Shown here: one piece after another, positions 44,817-54,309 of the stretch | Layout: each line of letters begins with the position of its first letter | Position numbering within the stretch: the first letter of the stretch is position 1 | Position numbers and translations under genes: made by a program | The notes under the pieces: model-generated | The model's input: only the letters and a program-made list of their open reading frames with translations | Told to the model about the DNA's origin: nothing | The model's database searches: none | Origin: Chryseobacterium sp. CY350 | GTDB taxonomy: Bacteria; Bacteroidota; Bacteroidia; Flavobacteriales; Weeksellaceae | Assembly (NCBI RefSeq): GCF_027945075.1 | Contig: NZ_CP116034.1 | Coordinates: 2,976,001 to 3,040,000, forward strand | Length of the DNA: 64,000 nucleotides | Direction of reading: 5' to 3'

Positions 44817-46754
44817 ATGAAACATGCTTTTCTCCTCATACTTTTCTTCGGCTCCTTCCTCAAAGCCCAGGTCATCGTCAATAAAACCGATTCTAATCGT
44901 TTAAATAAAAAATTGTCAGACACCTTAATCGTTGATTCCGGCACAAAGGACTCCTTAAAAATATTTAAACCAACCATTCAGGATTATCAGTATCAGACGC
45001 AATTTTCTGAGAAGAAAGTTTTTGATACGGTAATGACTTTTGATAAAACATATGTTTTTTCACAATATAATAACCGTGATAACTTTGGCAGAGTACAGTT
45101 TGCTAACATTGGTGCGGGATTTAACCCTTTGTCATATGAAGTGAATGCTGAAGGAAACCATTCATTGCTGCCGTCTAACAAATCTTACGGAATTTTAACT
45201 GCTAATGATATTAGGTACTATGATGTAAAAACTCCGACGGCTACATTCATTTACCATACTGCAATGCGAAATGGTGCCGCACTACAATCTACATATACAC
45301 AGAATATCGGTAAAAGGTTCAATTTTGCAGTCGAATATATGGGATTGCGGTCGCAGGGATTTTATAGAAACTCATTATCTGCGAATAATAACACTTTATT
45401 TTCGGGTCATTACATTTCTAAAAATGGAAACTACGAGCTTTTTGCGCACTATCTGCATCAGAATGTAAATAATGAAGAAAACGGAGGAATATCAGATGAT
45501 GCACTTTTTCAATCAGGAAATAGCGAAAGCAATAAAGAAAATGCTCAGGTTAATTTGGCTGGCTCCAGTTCGCAGTTTTCTTACAGACGGTACTATCTGA
45601 GTCATCAGTTTACACCTTTTAATTCAGAAAAATTCCCTTTCAGGATAAGACATACTTTGTCAAATCAGGGAAATAAATATTACTACTTTCAGGATGGTTT
45701 AGAAAATTATTGGTATACAACAGCCTCACAAGTTGTTAACGGATTTTCTCCATCAACAAAAAAATATTCCAACAACTTCAGCAATACGGTTAGCTTAGTT
45801 TTGGATAATGAAAAGATTAAATTAGATGCAGGAGTACGTTACCAAATGTTGAAATTTGGTTTAAATGAAATTGATTCGCCGCTCGTGGATGTTCCCGGTG
45901 AACTTAAAGAAAACAGATTGGGCGCTATAGGAAATTTACAGGTAAAATTGTTTGATAAATTCCAGTTAAACTCGTTTTTAGAGTTTTCTAACGGAAGTCA
46001 ATTTGGTAATTATCTGAAAACGACAAACAATATCAAGTTTGAACCTATAAAAGATTATTTTGTTAATGCGAAGGTCAATTTCCAAAGTGTTTATCCATCG
46101 TTCAATTATTTGGCAAATTCTTCTGTTTACAGAAAATTTAATTATTATCTTCAAGATGCAAAAAACCAATCGATAACAGAAATTGGAGGAAGTGTTAATC
46201 TAAAATGGTTCAAGTCACAATTGTTTGCAAATTATTTTAGAATAGACAATTATACTTATTTCGATTCTTCGGCAACGCCTCGTCAAAGCGAGAATTCTTT
46301 AAATATTTCTCAGATAGGAGGTGACGCAACGTTCAGCTACAGAAAATTTCATTTGAATACGAGAGTTCAGTTTCAGAATGCTTTAACGAATAAAGAACTT
46401 CTTCCGATGCCTTCATTTATTGGAAGAGCCAATTTGTTTTTTCAGTCAAAAGCATTCAAAAATGCAGCAGAAATTCAGGCGGGTATCAAAGTTTATTATT
46501 TCTCAAAATTTGCATCAAGAGAATATTTTCCGATTTTAAATGAATATATTCTTCCGACGGCCGATTCTTTTTCGATAGGAGGGCAGCCAATTGCGGATCT
46601 TTATTTCAACATGAAAGTGAAAAAAATGTTCTTTTTCATCGAAGGACAGCAAATGGGAACTCTTCTTTCATATAACAAAGCTTATGCATTCCCACATTAT
46701 CCTGTATACGATTTCAGGCTAAACATCGGGATTGTATGGTATTTGTTTAACTAA
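44817..46754 (+). CDS. Putative outer membrane porin
   Basis: The protein has 645 residues with a signal peptide (MKHAFLLILFFGSFLKAQ). The rest is rich in alternating hydrophobic and polar segments with many Tyr, Phe and Asn, ending in GIVWYLFN, the profile of an outer membrane beta-barrel. It matches the Bacteroidetes putative porin group (Porin_10 type): long N-terminal linker with QDYQYQTQFSEKKVFDT and then FGRVQFANIGAGFNPL. The 11-bp gap to bshC suggests co-transcription. Substrate unknown. Confidence 0.82.
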   Translation: MKHAFLLILFFGSFLKAQVIVNKTDSNRLNKKLSDTLIVDSGTKDSLKIFKPTIQDYQYQTQFSEKKVFDTVMTFDKTYVFSQYNNRDNFGRVQFANIGAGFNPLSYEVNAEGNHSLLPSNKSYGILTANDIRYYDVKTPTATFIYHTAMRNGAALQSTYTQNIGKRFNFAVEYMGLRSQGFYRNSLSANNNTLFSGHYISKNGNYELFAHYLHQNVNNEENGGISDDALFQSGNSESNKENAQVNLAGSSSQFSYRRYYLSHQFTPFNSEKFPFRIRHTLSNQGNKYYYFQDGLENYWYTTASQVVNGFSPSTKKYSNNFSNTVSLVLDNEKIKLDAGVRYQMLKFGLNEIDSPLVDVPGELKENRLGAIGNLQVKLFDKFQLNSFLEFSNGSQFGNYLKTTNNIKFEPIKDYFVNAKVNFQSVYPSFNYLANSSVYRKFNYYLQDAKNQSITEIGGSVNLKWFKSQLFANYFRIDNYTYFDSSATPRQSENSLNISQIGGDATFSYRKFHLNTRVQFQNALTNKELLPMPSFIGRANLFFQSKAFKNAAEIQAGIKVYYFSKFASREYFPILNEYILPTADSFSIGGQPIADLYFNMKVKKMFFFIEGQQMGTLLSYNKAYAFPHYPVYDFRLNIGIVWYLFN

Positions 46755-46765
46755 ATTTCAACCAA

Positions 46766-48352
46766 TTGAAAACAGTCACTAAAATAGCATTTAACGATAT
46801 AGAAAGTATTCCTCAATTGGTCAAAGATTTTTTGAACCAGGAGATCGAGGGTTTCGAAAACAATACTTTTTCATTTGATCATTTTGCGCAGCAGATTCAT
46901 AAGAAACAGAATTCTTTTAATAATTTTCAAAGAGAAATCATTTTTAAAGCCTTCAAAGATCAGCTTTCAAATTTAAAACTTTCTAATAAGCAGAAAGAAA
47001 ATATTGATAGTTTGAGATCTGCAAATACTTTTACGATCACAACAGGACATCAGCTAAATCTCTTTTCTGGGCCTGTATTTTTTGTCTATAAAATTTTGCA
47101 GACAATAAAAACATGTACCAATTTAAAACAAAAATTTCCCGATTTTAATTTTGTACCCGTGTATTGGATGGCTTCGGAAGATCATGATTTTGCCGAAATC
47201 AATCATTTTAAAACGGAAAACCATTATTACGAAATCAACGGAAAATCTGGTGGAGCAGTTGGTAGAATAAAAATCAATGATACTTTTTTCATTTCTGAAT
47301 TTGAAAAGGAATTTAAAGATTCTATTTTCGGGACCGAATTGATCTTAATGCTCAAAGAAGCATATAAAGTAGGAAATACTTTAACTGAAGCAATACAGAT
47401 TTTAGTCAACCGTTTATTTTCAGAATTTGGGTTGTTGATTCTCGACGGAGATTCCAGAGAATTAAAAAATCAGATTAAAGAAATTTTTAAAGATGAATTG
47501 ATCAATTTTAGTTTGCATAAAACCTCAAAAGAAAAAGTTGATTTTCTGACAGAAAAATATGGTAAAGTTCAGGTGAACCCGAGAGAAATTAATTTGTTTT
47601 ACCTTTCAGAAACCAGAGACAGAATAGATTTTGACGGTGAAAAGTACATCATTGTAGATACAAATAAGACGTTTACAAAGGAAGAAATCTTATCTGAATT
47701 AGAAAACTATCCTGAGAAATTTAGCCCGAATGCATTAATGCGTCCCGTTTATCAGGAGAAGATTTTGCCGAATTTAGCTTACATCGGTGGAAATGCCGAA
47801 ATCATGTATTGGCTTGAGCTAAAAGATTATTTTGAAAAAATGAGTATTCCTTTTCCTATTTTGATTCCTAGGAATTCAATGCTATTTATCAAGGAAAAAG
47901 TTTTGGGCAAAATTGAAAAATTAGATCTGAAGATTGAAGATTTCTTTCAGAATTTCACTAAAATTACCAACGCTAAAATTTTACAGAATAATTCTATTCT
48001 TGAAAGTCTTGACGAAAAAGAAAACAGCTTGATTCATAATTTTTCAGAATTAAAAAGTTTAGCAGAAACCACTGAAAAGTCTTTCGGGAATATGGTAAAG
48101 GCAGAAGAGATACGTCAGCTAAAGTCTTTTAAAAGAATGAAAAAAAGACTTCTACACGCGGAAAAAATTAAGCAAAACGAACTGCTGGAAAGATTGGAAA
48201 TGTTGTTTTTAGATGTTCATCCGGCAAAAACATGGCAGGAAAGAATTTTTAATTTCTCGGTATTTTTTGCTGATTACGGATACTCGTGGCTTGAGTCTTG
48301 CCTAGAAGAAATGGAAGTGGAAGAATCAAAATTAATAATTGTTGCCATTTAA
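46766..48352 (+). CDS. bshC: Bacillithiol biosynthesis cysteine-adding enzyme BshC
   Basis: The protein has 528 residues, the BshC length. The diagnostic active-site region is FTITTGHQLNLFSGPVFFVYK (about 92-112), followed by VYWMASEDHDFAEI (about 132-145), plus a long C-terminal coiled coil. BshC joins cysteine to glucosaminyl-malate to make bacillithiol. The only start that keeps the conserved N terminus is a TTG at 46766, because no in-frame ATG occurs before about residue 134. The gene sits 11 bp after the porin gene; the bshA and bshB genes are not in this window. Confidence 0.92.
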   Translation: MKTVTKIAFNDIESIPQLVKDFLNQEIEGFENNTFSFDHFAQQIHKKQNSFNNFQREIIFKAFKDQLSNLKLSNKQKENIDSLRSANTFTITTGHQLNLFSGPVFFVYKILQTIKTCTNLKQKFPDFNFVPVYWMASEDHDFAEINHFKTENHYYEINGKSGGAVGRIKINDTFFISEFEKEFKDSIFGTELILMLKEAYKVGNTLTEAIQILVNRLFSEFGLLILDGDSRELKNQIKEIFKDELINFSLHKTSKEKVDFLTEKYGKVQVNPREINLFYLSETRDRIDFDGEKYIIVDTNKTFTKEEILSELENYPEKFSPNALMRPVYQEKILPNLAYIGGNAEIMYWLELKDYFEKMSIPFPILIPRNSMLFIKEKVLGKIEKLDLKIEDFFQNFTKITNAKILQNNSILESLDEKENSLIHNFSELKSLAETTEKSFGNMVKAEEIRQLKSFKRMKKRLLHAEKIKQNELLERLEMLFLDVHPAKTWQERIFNFSVFFADYGYSWLESCLEEMEVEESKLIIVAI

Positions 48353-48371
48353 TTTTAAAGAAGTATTTTTG
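48342..48371 (+). promoter_or_regulatory. Promoter of the LysM/PBP gene
   Basis: TTG at 48342-48344 and TATTTTTG at 48364-48371 with a 19-bp spacer. The -33 element lies within the last codons of bshC. Confidence 0.65.
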
Positions 48372-48389
48372 TACATTATAATATAGAAA

Positions 48390-50102
48390 ATGGTTAAGAG
48401 GTTTATTTTACTGTCTGGTTTATGTATGTTTTTGAGCATCTCTGCCCAAAAGACGCACACGGTTATAAAAGGTGATAATCCGTACAATATTTCAAAGAAA
48501 TACGGAATTACTATTGATGAGTTGCTGAAGCTCAATCCGAAAGTGAAAGACGGAAAATTGGCAATAGGTGATGTTCTTAATGTGAAAGGAAATTCTGCAG
48601 GTGCGAAGGTTACTACTACTTCTGCGTCTTCTTCACAAACAGGAAAAATCTATCTTCAGCCGAAACAGACGATTTACGGTATTACTAAACAATACAGAAT
48701 TTCTGAAACCGACTTGAGGAAACTGAATCCGGAATTAGATTCTCACACAAAGATCGGTGACGAGATTACTCTCCCGCTAGACAGCATAAAAAAATATGGC
48801 AATAGTCTTGCAACAACGAAGCCTGCTGAAGTTTCCGTTGAAACTACGCAACTTGCCAATACAAAAACCAAGATAGATTCTGGGAACGAAAAGTCTACAA
48901 CAGTTTATTCTTCTTCTAGCCAGGATGAGTATGCTACTTATACAGTAGAACAGGGTGACACTGTTTTCTCGATCGTTAACAAATTTGGAGTCAGTATTGA
49001 TGAGCTGATTGCTTTAAATCCGGATTTAGCAAGAGGATTAAAAGCAGGAATGATTCTTAAAATCAAAAAATTAGACGCAGCATATACCAAGAAAAACGGC
49101 GATGCATTGAGTGTAGTTTTAATGTTGCCATTTGGCTACAGCACAAATGAAACTCAGTACAGATCAATGGCGGTTGATTTTCTTACGGGAGCAAAATTGG
49201 CTATCGAAAGAAATGCTTCAAACGGACAGAAACTTGACATCAAAGTCGTAGATTCCGGAAATGAAGCTTCGTTTAAAAATTCATTGACGCAGATTAACCC
49301 GAATAATACAGATTTAATTGTTGGTCCGTTCTTCAAATCGAATGTGATTGACTTATTAGATTTCACAAAAACTCAGAAAATTCCTGTTGTTGCGCCATTC
49401 GCCAACTCTCCGGAACTATATAATTACAGCAATTTAATAATTGTTGAGACAACAGATCAAACCTATTCCGATAAAATTGTTGAGGAAGTAAAAACAGTTT
49501 ATTCTGATCAGAAAATTTTTATCGTAGCAGATTCTAAAAAAGAAAATGCCAATTATATTAAAGCTAATCTCGAAAAAACGATCAAAAATGCCAATATAAT
49601 GATCGTAAATTCGGCGGCGGATATTCAGCTGGACCAAAATATGATGACAGGTCAATCTGCACCGGTGATTGCTATACTGGCAAATGATAATGATTCTGTG
49701 GGAGAAGCTTTCTCAAGCAGAATGATTGCACTTTCAAAAGAAGTTCAGGGTATGAAAGCGTTCAGTATGTATTCAGTGCCAAGCTTTGAGAAAAAAGTAG
49801 ATGACTTGAGCCAGGCGAGTTTGGTGTACCTTATGGATCGAACAATTAATACTGATGGCAGCTTTGAAAAAGAAATATTGGCGGCGTACAAAGCGAAATA
49901 TTGCAAAACTCCCGGTAAATATGCCATCATTGGTTTTGACGTGATGAATGATATGCTGACAAGAGAGAACAAAAAAGGTGAGATCTTTAAGCAAATGAAT
50001 AAAACGCAGACTCAGCTTGCTACGAAATTTGAGTTTGTAAAATCTAAGACCAACGGAGCGTATGTAAATACTGGTTTAAGAGTAATAAGATTAACTCCTT
50101 AA
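48390..50102 (+). CDS. LysM repeat protein fused to a periplasmic-binding-like domain
   Basis: The protein has 570 residues. Signal peptide (1-19), then three LysM modules at about 22-66, 86-130 and 182-227 (for example YTVEQGDTVFSIVNKFGVS), separated by Ser/Thr-rich linkers. From about 239 to 570 comes a domain with the fold pattern of type 1 periplasmic binding proteins (LMLPFGYSTNETQYRSMAVDF, then NTDLIVGPFFKSNVIDLL and KIFIVADS). LysM binds peptidoglycan, so the protein probably stays in the periplasm attached to the wall. The ligand of the C-terminal domain is unknown; Bacteroidetes relatives are seen as PBP1/LysM proteins. Confidence 0.85.
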   Translation: MVKRFILLSGLCMFLSISAQKTHTVIKGDNPYNISKKYGITIDELLKLNPKVKDGKLAIGDVLNVKGNSAGAKVTTTSASSSQTGKIYLQPKQTIYGITKQYRISETDLRKLNPELDSHTKIGDEITLPLDSIKKYGNSLATTKPAEVSVETTQLANTKTKIDSGNEKSTTVYSSSSQDEYATYTVEQGDTVFSIVNKFGVSIDELIALNPDLARGLKAGMILKIKKLDAAYTKKNGDALSVVLMLPFGYSTNETQYRSMAVDFLTGAKLAIERNASNGQKLDIKVVDSGNEASFKNSLTQINPNNTDLIVGPFFKSNVIDLLDFTKTQKIPVVAPFANSPELYNYSNLIIVETTDQTYSDKIVEEVKTVYSDQKIFIVADSKKENANYIKANLEKTIKNANIMIVNSAADIQLDQNMMTGQSAPVIAILANDNDSVGEAFSSRMIALSKEVQGMKAFSMYSVPSFEKKVDDLSQASLVYLMDRTINTDGSFEKEILAAYKAKYCKTPGKYAIIGFDVMNDMLTRENKKGEIFKQMNKTQTQLATKFEFVKSKTNGAYVNTGLRVIRLTP

Positions 50103-50131
50103 AAACTAAAAGTATTTTTACTTTTAAAATA

Positions 50132-50139
50132 TATATTTG
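50132..50139 (+). promoter_or_regulatory. -7 box of fabD
   Basis: TATATTTG is a perfect box 21 bp before the fabD ATG. The -33 region is T-rich without a clear TTTG. Confidence 0.5.
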
Positions 50140-50160
50140 TATTAATTTTTAAATAAATAA

Positions 50161-51036
50161 ATGAAAGCACTTGTATTTCCTGGGCAGGGTTCACAGTTTG
50201 TAGGTATGGGAAAAGAATTATACGATTCCCGTAAAGACATCAAAGACCTGATGGAGTATGCCAATGAAATCTTAGGATTCGATATTATTTCCATTATGTT
50301 TAATGGGGCAGATGAAGATCTGAAAAAAACTGAGGTTACACAGCCTTCAATATTTATTCATTCTGTTGCTGCTTTAAAAGCGGTAAATGGTTTGGGTGCA
50401 GAGATGGTAGCCGGACATTCTTTAGGAGAATTTTCAGCTTTAGTAGCCAATGGAGTTTTGTCTTTCGACGACGGCTTGAAGCTGGTTTCTGAAAGAGCAA
50501 AAGCAATGCAGGCAGCATGCGATGCAAATCCAAGTTCTATGGCGGCGATTTTAGGATTAGAAGATGCTAAAGTTGAAGAAATTTGCGCTACTATAAACGG
50601 AATTGTTGTACCTGCGAACTACAATTGTCCCGGACAATTGGTGATCTCTGGAGAAACAGCTGCTGTGCAAGAAGCTTGTGCTAAATTGAAGGAAGCAGGA
50701 GCAAAAAGAGCATTGTTGTTGCCTGTAAATGGAGCTTTCCATTCACCTTTGATGCAGCCGGCTCAGGAAAGATTGGCGGCGGCTATTGAAAATACCAAAT
50801 TCAGAAAAGCTACGATTCCTGTTTATCAGAATATTACGACAACAGCAGTAACTGATCCTGAACAAATTAAAAGTAATCTGATTGCACAATTGACAGGTCC
50901 TGTAAAATGGACACAGTCTGTACAAAATATGATCAAAGACGGTGCTACCAATTTCATAGAAGTAGGGCCAGGAAAGACCTTACAAGGTTTAATTAAAAAA
51001 ATTGACAGCGAAGTTACATCAGCTTCTGCAATTTAA
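50161..51036 (+). CDS. fabD: Malonyl-CoA:ACP transacylase
   Basis: The protein has 291 residues. It begins MKALVFPGQGSQFVGMG, has the nucleophilic Ser87 in GHSLGE and the catalytic His194 in NGAFHSPLM, and ends with FIEVGPGKTLQGLIKK. It loads malonyl groups onto acyl carrier protein for fatty acid synthesis. It lies alone among unrelated genes, 12 bp before a GHMP kinase gene that may be co-transcribed. Confidence 0.96.
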   Translation: MKALVFPGQGSQFVGMGKELYDSRKDIKDLMEYANEILGFDIISIMFNGADEDLKKTEVTQPSIFIHSVAALKAVNGLGAEMVAGHSLGEFSALVANGVLSFDDGLKLVSERAKAMQAACDANPSSMAAILGLEDAKVEEICATINGIVVPANYNCPGQLVISGETAAVQEACAKLKEAGAKRALLLPVNGAFHSPLMQPAQERLAAAIENTKFRKATIPVYQNITTTAVTDPEQIKSNLIAQLTGPVKWTQSVQNMIKDGATNFIEVGPGKTLQGLIKKIDSEVTSASAI

Positions 51037-51048
51037 TTTTAAATAAAA

Positions 51049-51951
51049 ATGGGCGAAATTTATTCACCGGGAAAGCTAATGCTTACTTCAGAATATTTCG
51101 CTGTAGACGGAGCTCTTGTCTTAGCGGTACCAACCAAGCTGGGACAAGAGCTTTTTTTTGAAGAAAAGCATGACGGAAATTCTGTTGTTTTTTGGGAAGC
51201 CTATCATCAAAACAAATTATGGTTAAAGGCTGCCATCGATTATAAAAACTGGCAGATCTTAGAAGCCAACATTACTTCAAGTGCAGAGTTTATTCTTAAA
51301 ACTCTTAAAAATGTTCAGAATCTTTCTGACATCAAATTCAAAAGCAAAGATTCTTATCATTTAAAAACAAATCTTCAGTTTCCGCCGGATTATGGTTTGG
51401 GAAGTAGCTCGACTTTAATGAACAATCTTGCGGAGTGGTCAGAAATTGATCCTTTTCATTTAAATTCAATCAGTTTAGGTGGAAGCGGTTATGATATTGC
51501 GGTTGCCAATGCAAAATCAGCAGTCCTGTTTCAGAACCAGCCTCAAATACATTTTGAGAAGATAAATTTCAATCCTACATTTAAGAATGAGCTGATTTTC
51601 ATTCATTTAAATCAAAAGCAGGATAGCCGTGAAGGAATCAATCTTTATAAGTCTAAAATAAAGTCTCAAAAGATGATCAATGAATTTTCTGATCTCACAA
51701 GAAATATTTTATTGTGTGATGAATTAGATAAATTTTCGGACTTAATGATATTACATGAACAACGTATTTCTGATTTTATTGGAATACCGACAGTTAAATC
51801 AATTTTTTTTGCAGATTGTGCAAAATTTGTCAAAAGTTTAGGCGCTTGGGGCGGTGATTTTGTAATGAGCGCAAAATTTGAAGGCTTTGAGGACTATTTT
51901 TGGGGCAAAGGTTTTAACACTATTTTTGAGTGGGGTGATTTAATTGATTGA
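51049..51951 (+). CDS. GHMP kinase family protein (GYDIA type)
   Basis: The protein has 300 residues. It has YSPGKLMLTSEYFAVDGALVLA at the N terminus (GHMP motif 1 region), PPDYGLGSSSTLMNNLAEW with the ATP-binding GLGSSS (about 121-126) and GGSGYDIAVANAK with the GYDIA signature (about 145-150). The group is found in Bacteroidetes and is related to mevalonate and phosphomevalonate kinases. Flavobacteria make isoprenoids through mevalonate, so a role there is plausible, but the substrate is not established. It follows fabD by 12 bp. Confidence 0.85.
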   Translation: MGEIYSPGKLMLTSEYFAVDGALVLAVPTKLGQELFFEEKHDGNSVVFWEAYHQNKLWLKAAIDYKNWQILEANITSSAEFILKTLKNVQNLSDIKFKSKDSYHLKTNLQFPPDYGLGSSSTLMNNLAEWSEIDPFHLNSISLGGSGYDIAVANAKSAVLFQNQPQIHFEKINFNPTFKNELIFIHLNQKQDSREGINLYKSKIKSQKMINEFSDLTRNILLCDELDKFSDLMILHEQRISDFIGIPTVKSIFFADCAKFVKSLGAWGGDFVMSAKFEGFEDYFWGKGFNTIFEWGDLID

Positions 51952-51981
51952 TAATTAGGTATTTAAAAGCTTCGTTTTTTA

Positions 51982-52012
51982 TTTGTCATTTTCACTTATA
52001 TGTTTATATTTA
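51982..52012 (+). promoter_or_regulatory. Candidate pckA promoter
   Basis: TTTG at 51982-51985 and TATATTTA at 52005-52012 with a 19-bp spacer; the last base of the -7 box deviates from TAnnTTTG. The leader would be about 60 nt. Confidence 0.55.
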
Positions 52013-52041
52013 TCGAAGTTTAACAAATAGTTAATATTACT

Positions 52042-52080
52042 ATGGTTAGACCAACAAAAAGAAACAGAAAATATAAGTAA
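52042..52080 (+). CDS. Possible 12-residue leader ORF upstream of pckA
   Basis: An ATG at 52042 opens a 12-codon frame encoding the basic peptide [12 protein letters not shown]. It stops at a TAA one base before the pckA ATG (52082), so the ORF could couple translation to pckA. No homology or structural support is available, and chance is possible. Confidence 0.25.
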   Translation: MVRPTKRNRKYK

Positions 52081-52081
52081 A

Positions 52082-53698
52082 ATGAAAAACGCTAAAATCA
52101 TCCAGGATTTACAAAAATTAGGGATTAAAGGAGAGTATGAATTAACTTATAATCCTTCGTACGAAGAGTTATATCAAGCTGAAGTTTCACCTGAAAACCA
52201 AGGGTTTGAAAAAGCTGAGCTTACAGAATCCGGGGCTGTATCTGTACAGACAGGGATTTTCACCGGTCGTTCACCTAAAGACAGATATATCGTTCAGGAT
52301 GATGTTACGAAAGATACTGTTTTCTGGGACGGGAAAGTAAACCTTCCTACCACTCCTGAAATTTTCGAATCTTGTAAAGATTTAGTTTTAAATCAACTTT
52401 CTGATGCCAAAAAAATCTATGTTGTCGATACGTTTTGCGGTACGAATGAAGATACAAGACTTAAAGTAAGATTTATCGTTGAAGTAGCGTGGCAGGCACA
52501 TTTCGTTACGAATATGTTTATCCGTCCTTCTCATTTTGATTTAGAAAATTATGGAGAACCTGATTTTACAGTAATCAATGGTTCTAAAACTACAAACCCT
52601 AACTGGGAAGAGCAGGAATTAAATTCTGAGAACTTCGTGATGTTCAACCTTACAGAGAAGCTTCAGATCATTGGTGGAACATGGTACGGTGGAGAAATGA
52701 AAAAAGGAATGTTTGCGATGATGAATTACTATCTTCCGTTGAAAGGGATGGCATCAATGCACTGTTCAGCAAACGTTGGTGAAAAAGGAGATGTAGCGTT
52801 ATTCTTCGGACTTTCGGGAACAGGGAAAACTACTTTATCAGCAGATCCTAAAAGATATTTAATCGGTGATGATGAGCACGGTTGGGATAACAACGGAGTT
52901 TTCAATTATGAAGGCGGTTGTTATGCAAAAGTGATCGATTTGTCAGCAGAAAAAGAACCGGATATTTTCAGAGCTATCAAAAGAGATGCGCTTCTTGAAA
53001 ATGTTGTCGTTCACGATGGAGTTGCAGATTACACAGACGGATCTATCACAGAAAATACGAGAGTTTCTTATCCGATTTATCATATCAATAAAATCGTTTT
53101 ACCATCTAAAGCAGGTCATGCAAGCAAGATTGTTTATCTTTCGGCAGACGCTTTCGGAGTTTTGCCTCCGGTTTCTGTTTTAGATGAAAATCAGGCTCAG
53201 TATCATTTTCTTTGCGGTTACACTTCAAAATTAGCCGGAACTGAAAGAGGAATTACTGAACCGGAACCGTCGTTTTCTCCTGCATTTGGTGAAGCATTCT
53301 TAACATTGCATCCAACAATGTATTCTAAAACATTGATTGGTAAAATGAAAGAACATGGTGCAAAAGCTTATTTAGTAAACACCGGATGGAACGGTACAGG
53401 AAAGAGAATATCTCTTAAAGATACAAGAGCAATTATTGATTCTATTATTGACGGATCAATTGAAAATGCTGAGAAAACAATTATTCCTATTATGAATTTG
53501 GAAATTCCAACTTCATTGCCAAATGTTTCTGAAGGCATTTTAGATCCGAGAGACACTTATAATGACGTTGCAGAATGGGAAGAAAAAGCAAAAGATCTTG
53601 CTGCAAAATATATCAAAAACTTCGAGCAGTACTGCGGTAATGACGAAGCCAAGAAGCTGATTGCTTCTGGTCCTCAATTGCAGGAACAGACCATTTAG
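52082..53698 (+). CDS. pckA: Phosphoenolpyruvate carboxykinase (ATP)
   Basis: The protein has 538 residues, the usual length. Diagnostic segments are [11 protein letters not shown] (oxaloacetate-binding Arg at about 63), the Walker A-like [11 protein letters not shown] (243-253), the kinase-2 motif IGDDEHGW (261-268) and [18 protein letters not shown]. It converts oxaloacetate and ATP to phosphoenolpyruvate for gluconeogenesis. Terminator at 53709-53736. Confidence 0.97.
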   Translation: MKNAKIIQDLQKLGIKGEYELTYNPSYEELYQAEVSPENQGFEKAELTESGAVSVQTGIFTGRSPKDRYIVQDDVTKDTVFWDGKVNLPTTPEIFESCKDLVLNQLSDAKKIYVVDTFCGTNEDTRLKVRFIVEVAWQAHFVTNMFIRPSHFDLENYGEPDFTVINGSKTTNPNWEEQELNSENFVMFNLTEKLQIIGGTWYGGEMKKGMFAMMNYYLPLKGMASMHCSANVGEKGDVALFFGLSGTGKTTLSADPKRYLIGDDEHGWDNNGVFNYEGGCYAKVIDLSAEKEPDIFRAIKRDALLENVVVHDGVADYTDGSITENTRVSYPIYHINKIVLPSKAGHASKIVYLSADAFGVLPPVSVLDENQAQYHFLCGYTSKLAGTERGITEPEPSFSPAFGEAFLTLHPTMYSKTLIGKMKEHGAKAYLVNTGWNGTGKRISLKDTRAIIDSIIDGSIENAEKTIIPIMNLEIPTSLPNVSEGILDPRDTYNDVAEWEEKAKDLAAKYIKNFEQYCGNDEAKKLIASGPQLQEQTI

Positions 53699-53708
53699 AA
53701 ATAGTGAA

Positions 53709-53736
53709 GAGCCTCATCAATCGATGAGGCTTTTTT
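53709..53736. terminator. Terminator between pckA and aroQ
   Basis: GCCTCATC (53711-53718) and GATGAGGC (53723-53730) with a 4-nt loop, followed by six T. It follows the pckA stop directly. Confidence 0.85.
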
Positions 53737-53815
53737 ATTTTAAAGAAAAATCTGCGCAATCAGTTTGATCTGCGAGAGCAAAATTCACACATTGATCTGT
53801 GGAAATCGGTGGGAC

Positions 53816-54223
53816 TTATCTTAAACTCAATATCGCCAATCGATAACCATCCATTCCAAAGCCTGACAAAACCGCATCCGTACAAGCTGCCGTTACAGAC
53901 TTCTGACGAAATTCTTCTCTCTTATAAATATTGCTGATATGAACTTCTACTTTCGGCTTCTGAATATTCTTTAAACAATCCGCAATTGCGTAAGAATAAT
54001 GCGTGAAAGCTCCGGGATTGATAATAACCGCATCAAAATCATCTTTCTGGAGTCTGTTAATCAATTCACCTTCAATATTCGACTGGTAATAATTCAACTC
54101 ATGTGAAGGAAATTCAGATTTTAAATTTTCTAAATAATCCTCCATAGAAACAATTCCATAGATTTCAGGTTCTCTTGTTCCCAAAAGGTTTAGATTCGGA
54201 CCGTTGATAATTAAAACTTTCAT
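53816..54223 (-). CDS. aroQ: 3-dehydroquinate dehydratase, type II
   Basis: The protein has 135 residues, the usual small type II enzyme. It has LIINGPNLNLLGTREPEIYG with catalytic Tyr22, IINPGAFTHYSYA (about 67-79) and VEVHISNIYKREEFR with catalytic His95. It forms a dodecamer in characterised relatives and catalyses the third shikimate pathway step. It faces away from the Fur-family gene and its 3' side meets the pckA terminator. Confidence 0.95.
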   Translation of the reverse strand: MKVLIINGPNLNLLGTREPEIYGIVSMEDYLENLKSEFPSHELNYYQSNIEGELINRLQKDDFDAVIINPGAFTHYSYAIADCLKNIQKPKVEVHISNIYKREEFRQKSVTAACTDAVLSGFGMDGYRLAILSLR

Positions 54224-54274
54224 AGGATAAAAATAAGGATTCTTTTTGTTTTAAGCTCAAAAAGATAAAGTCTG

Positions 54275-54293
54275 TAAGTTTTTCACTAACTTA
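54275..54293. promoter_or_regulatory. Candidate operator (inverted repeat) upstream of the Fur-family gene
   Basis: TAAGTT and AACTTA form a 6-7-6 inverted repeat of 19 bp, the size of a Fur-family operator, starting 17 bp before the start codon. Autoregulation by the adjacent regulator is inferred. Confidence 0.35.
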
Positions 54294-54309
54294 TAATTTC
54301 AAATTAGAT

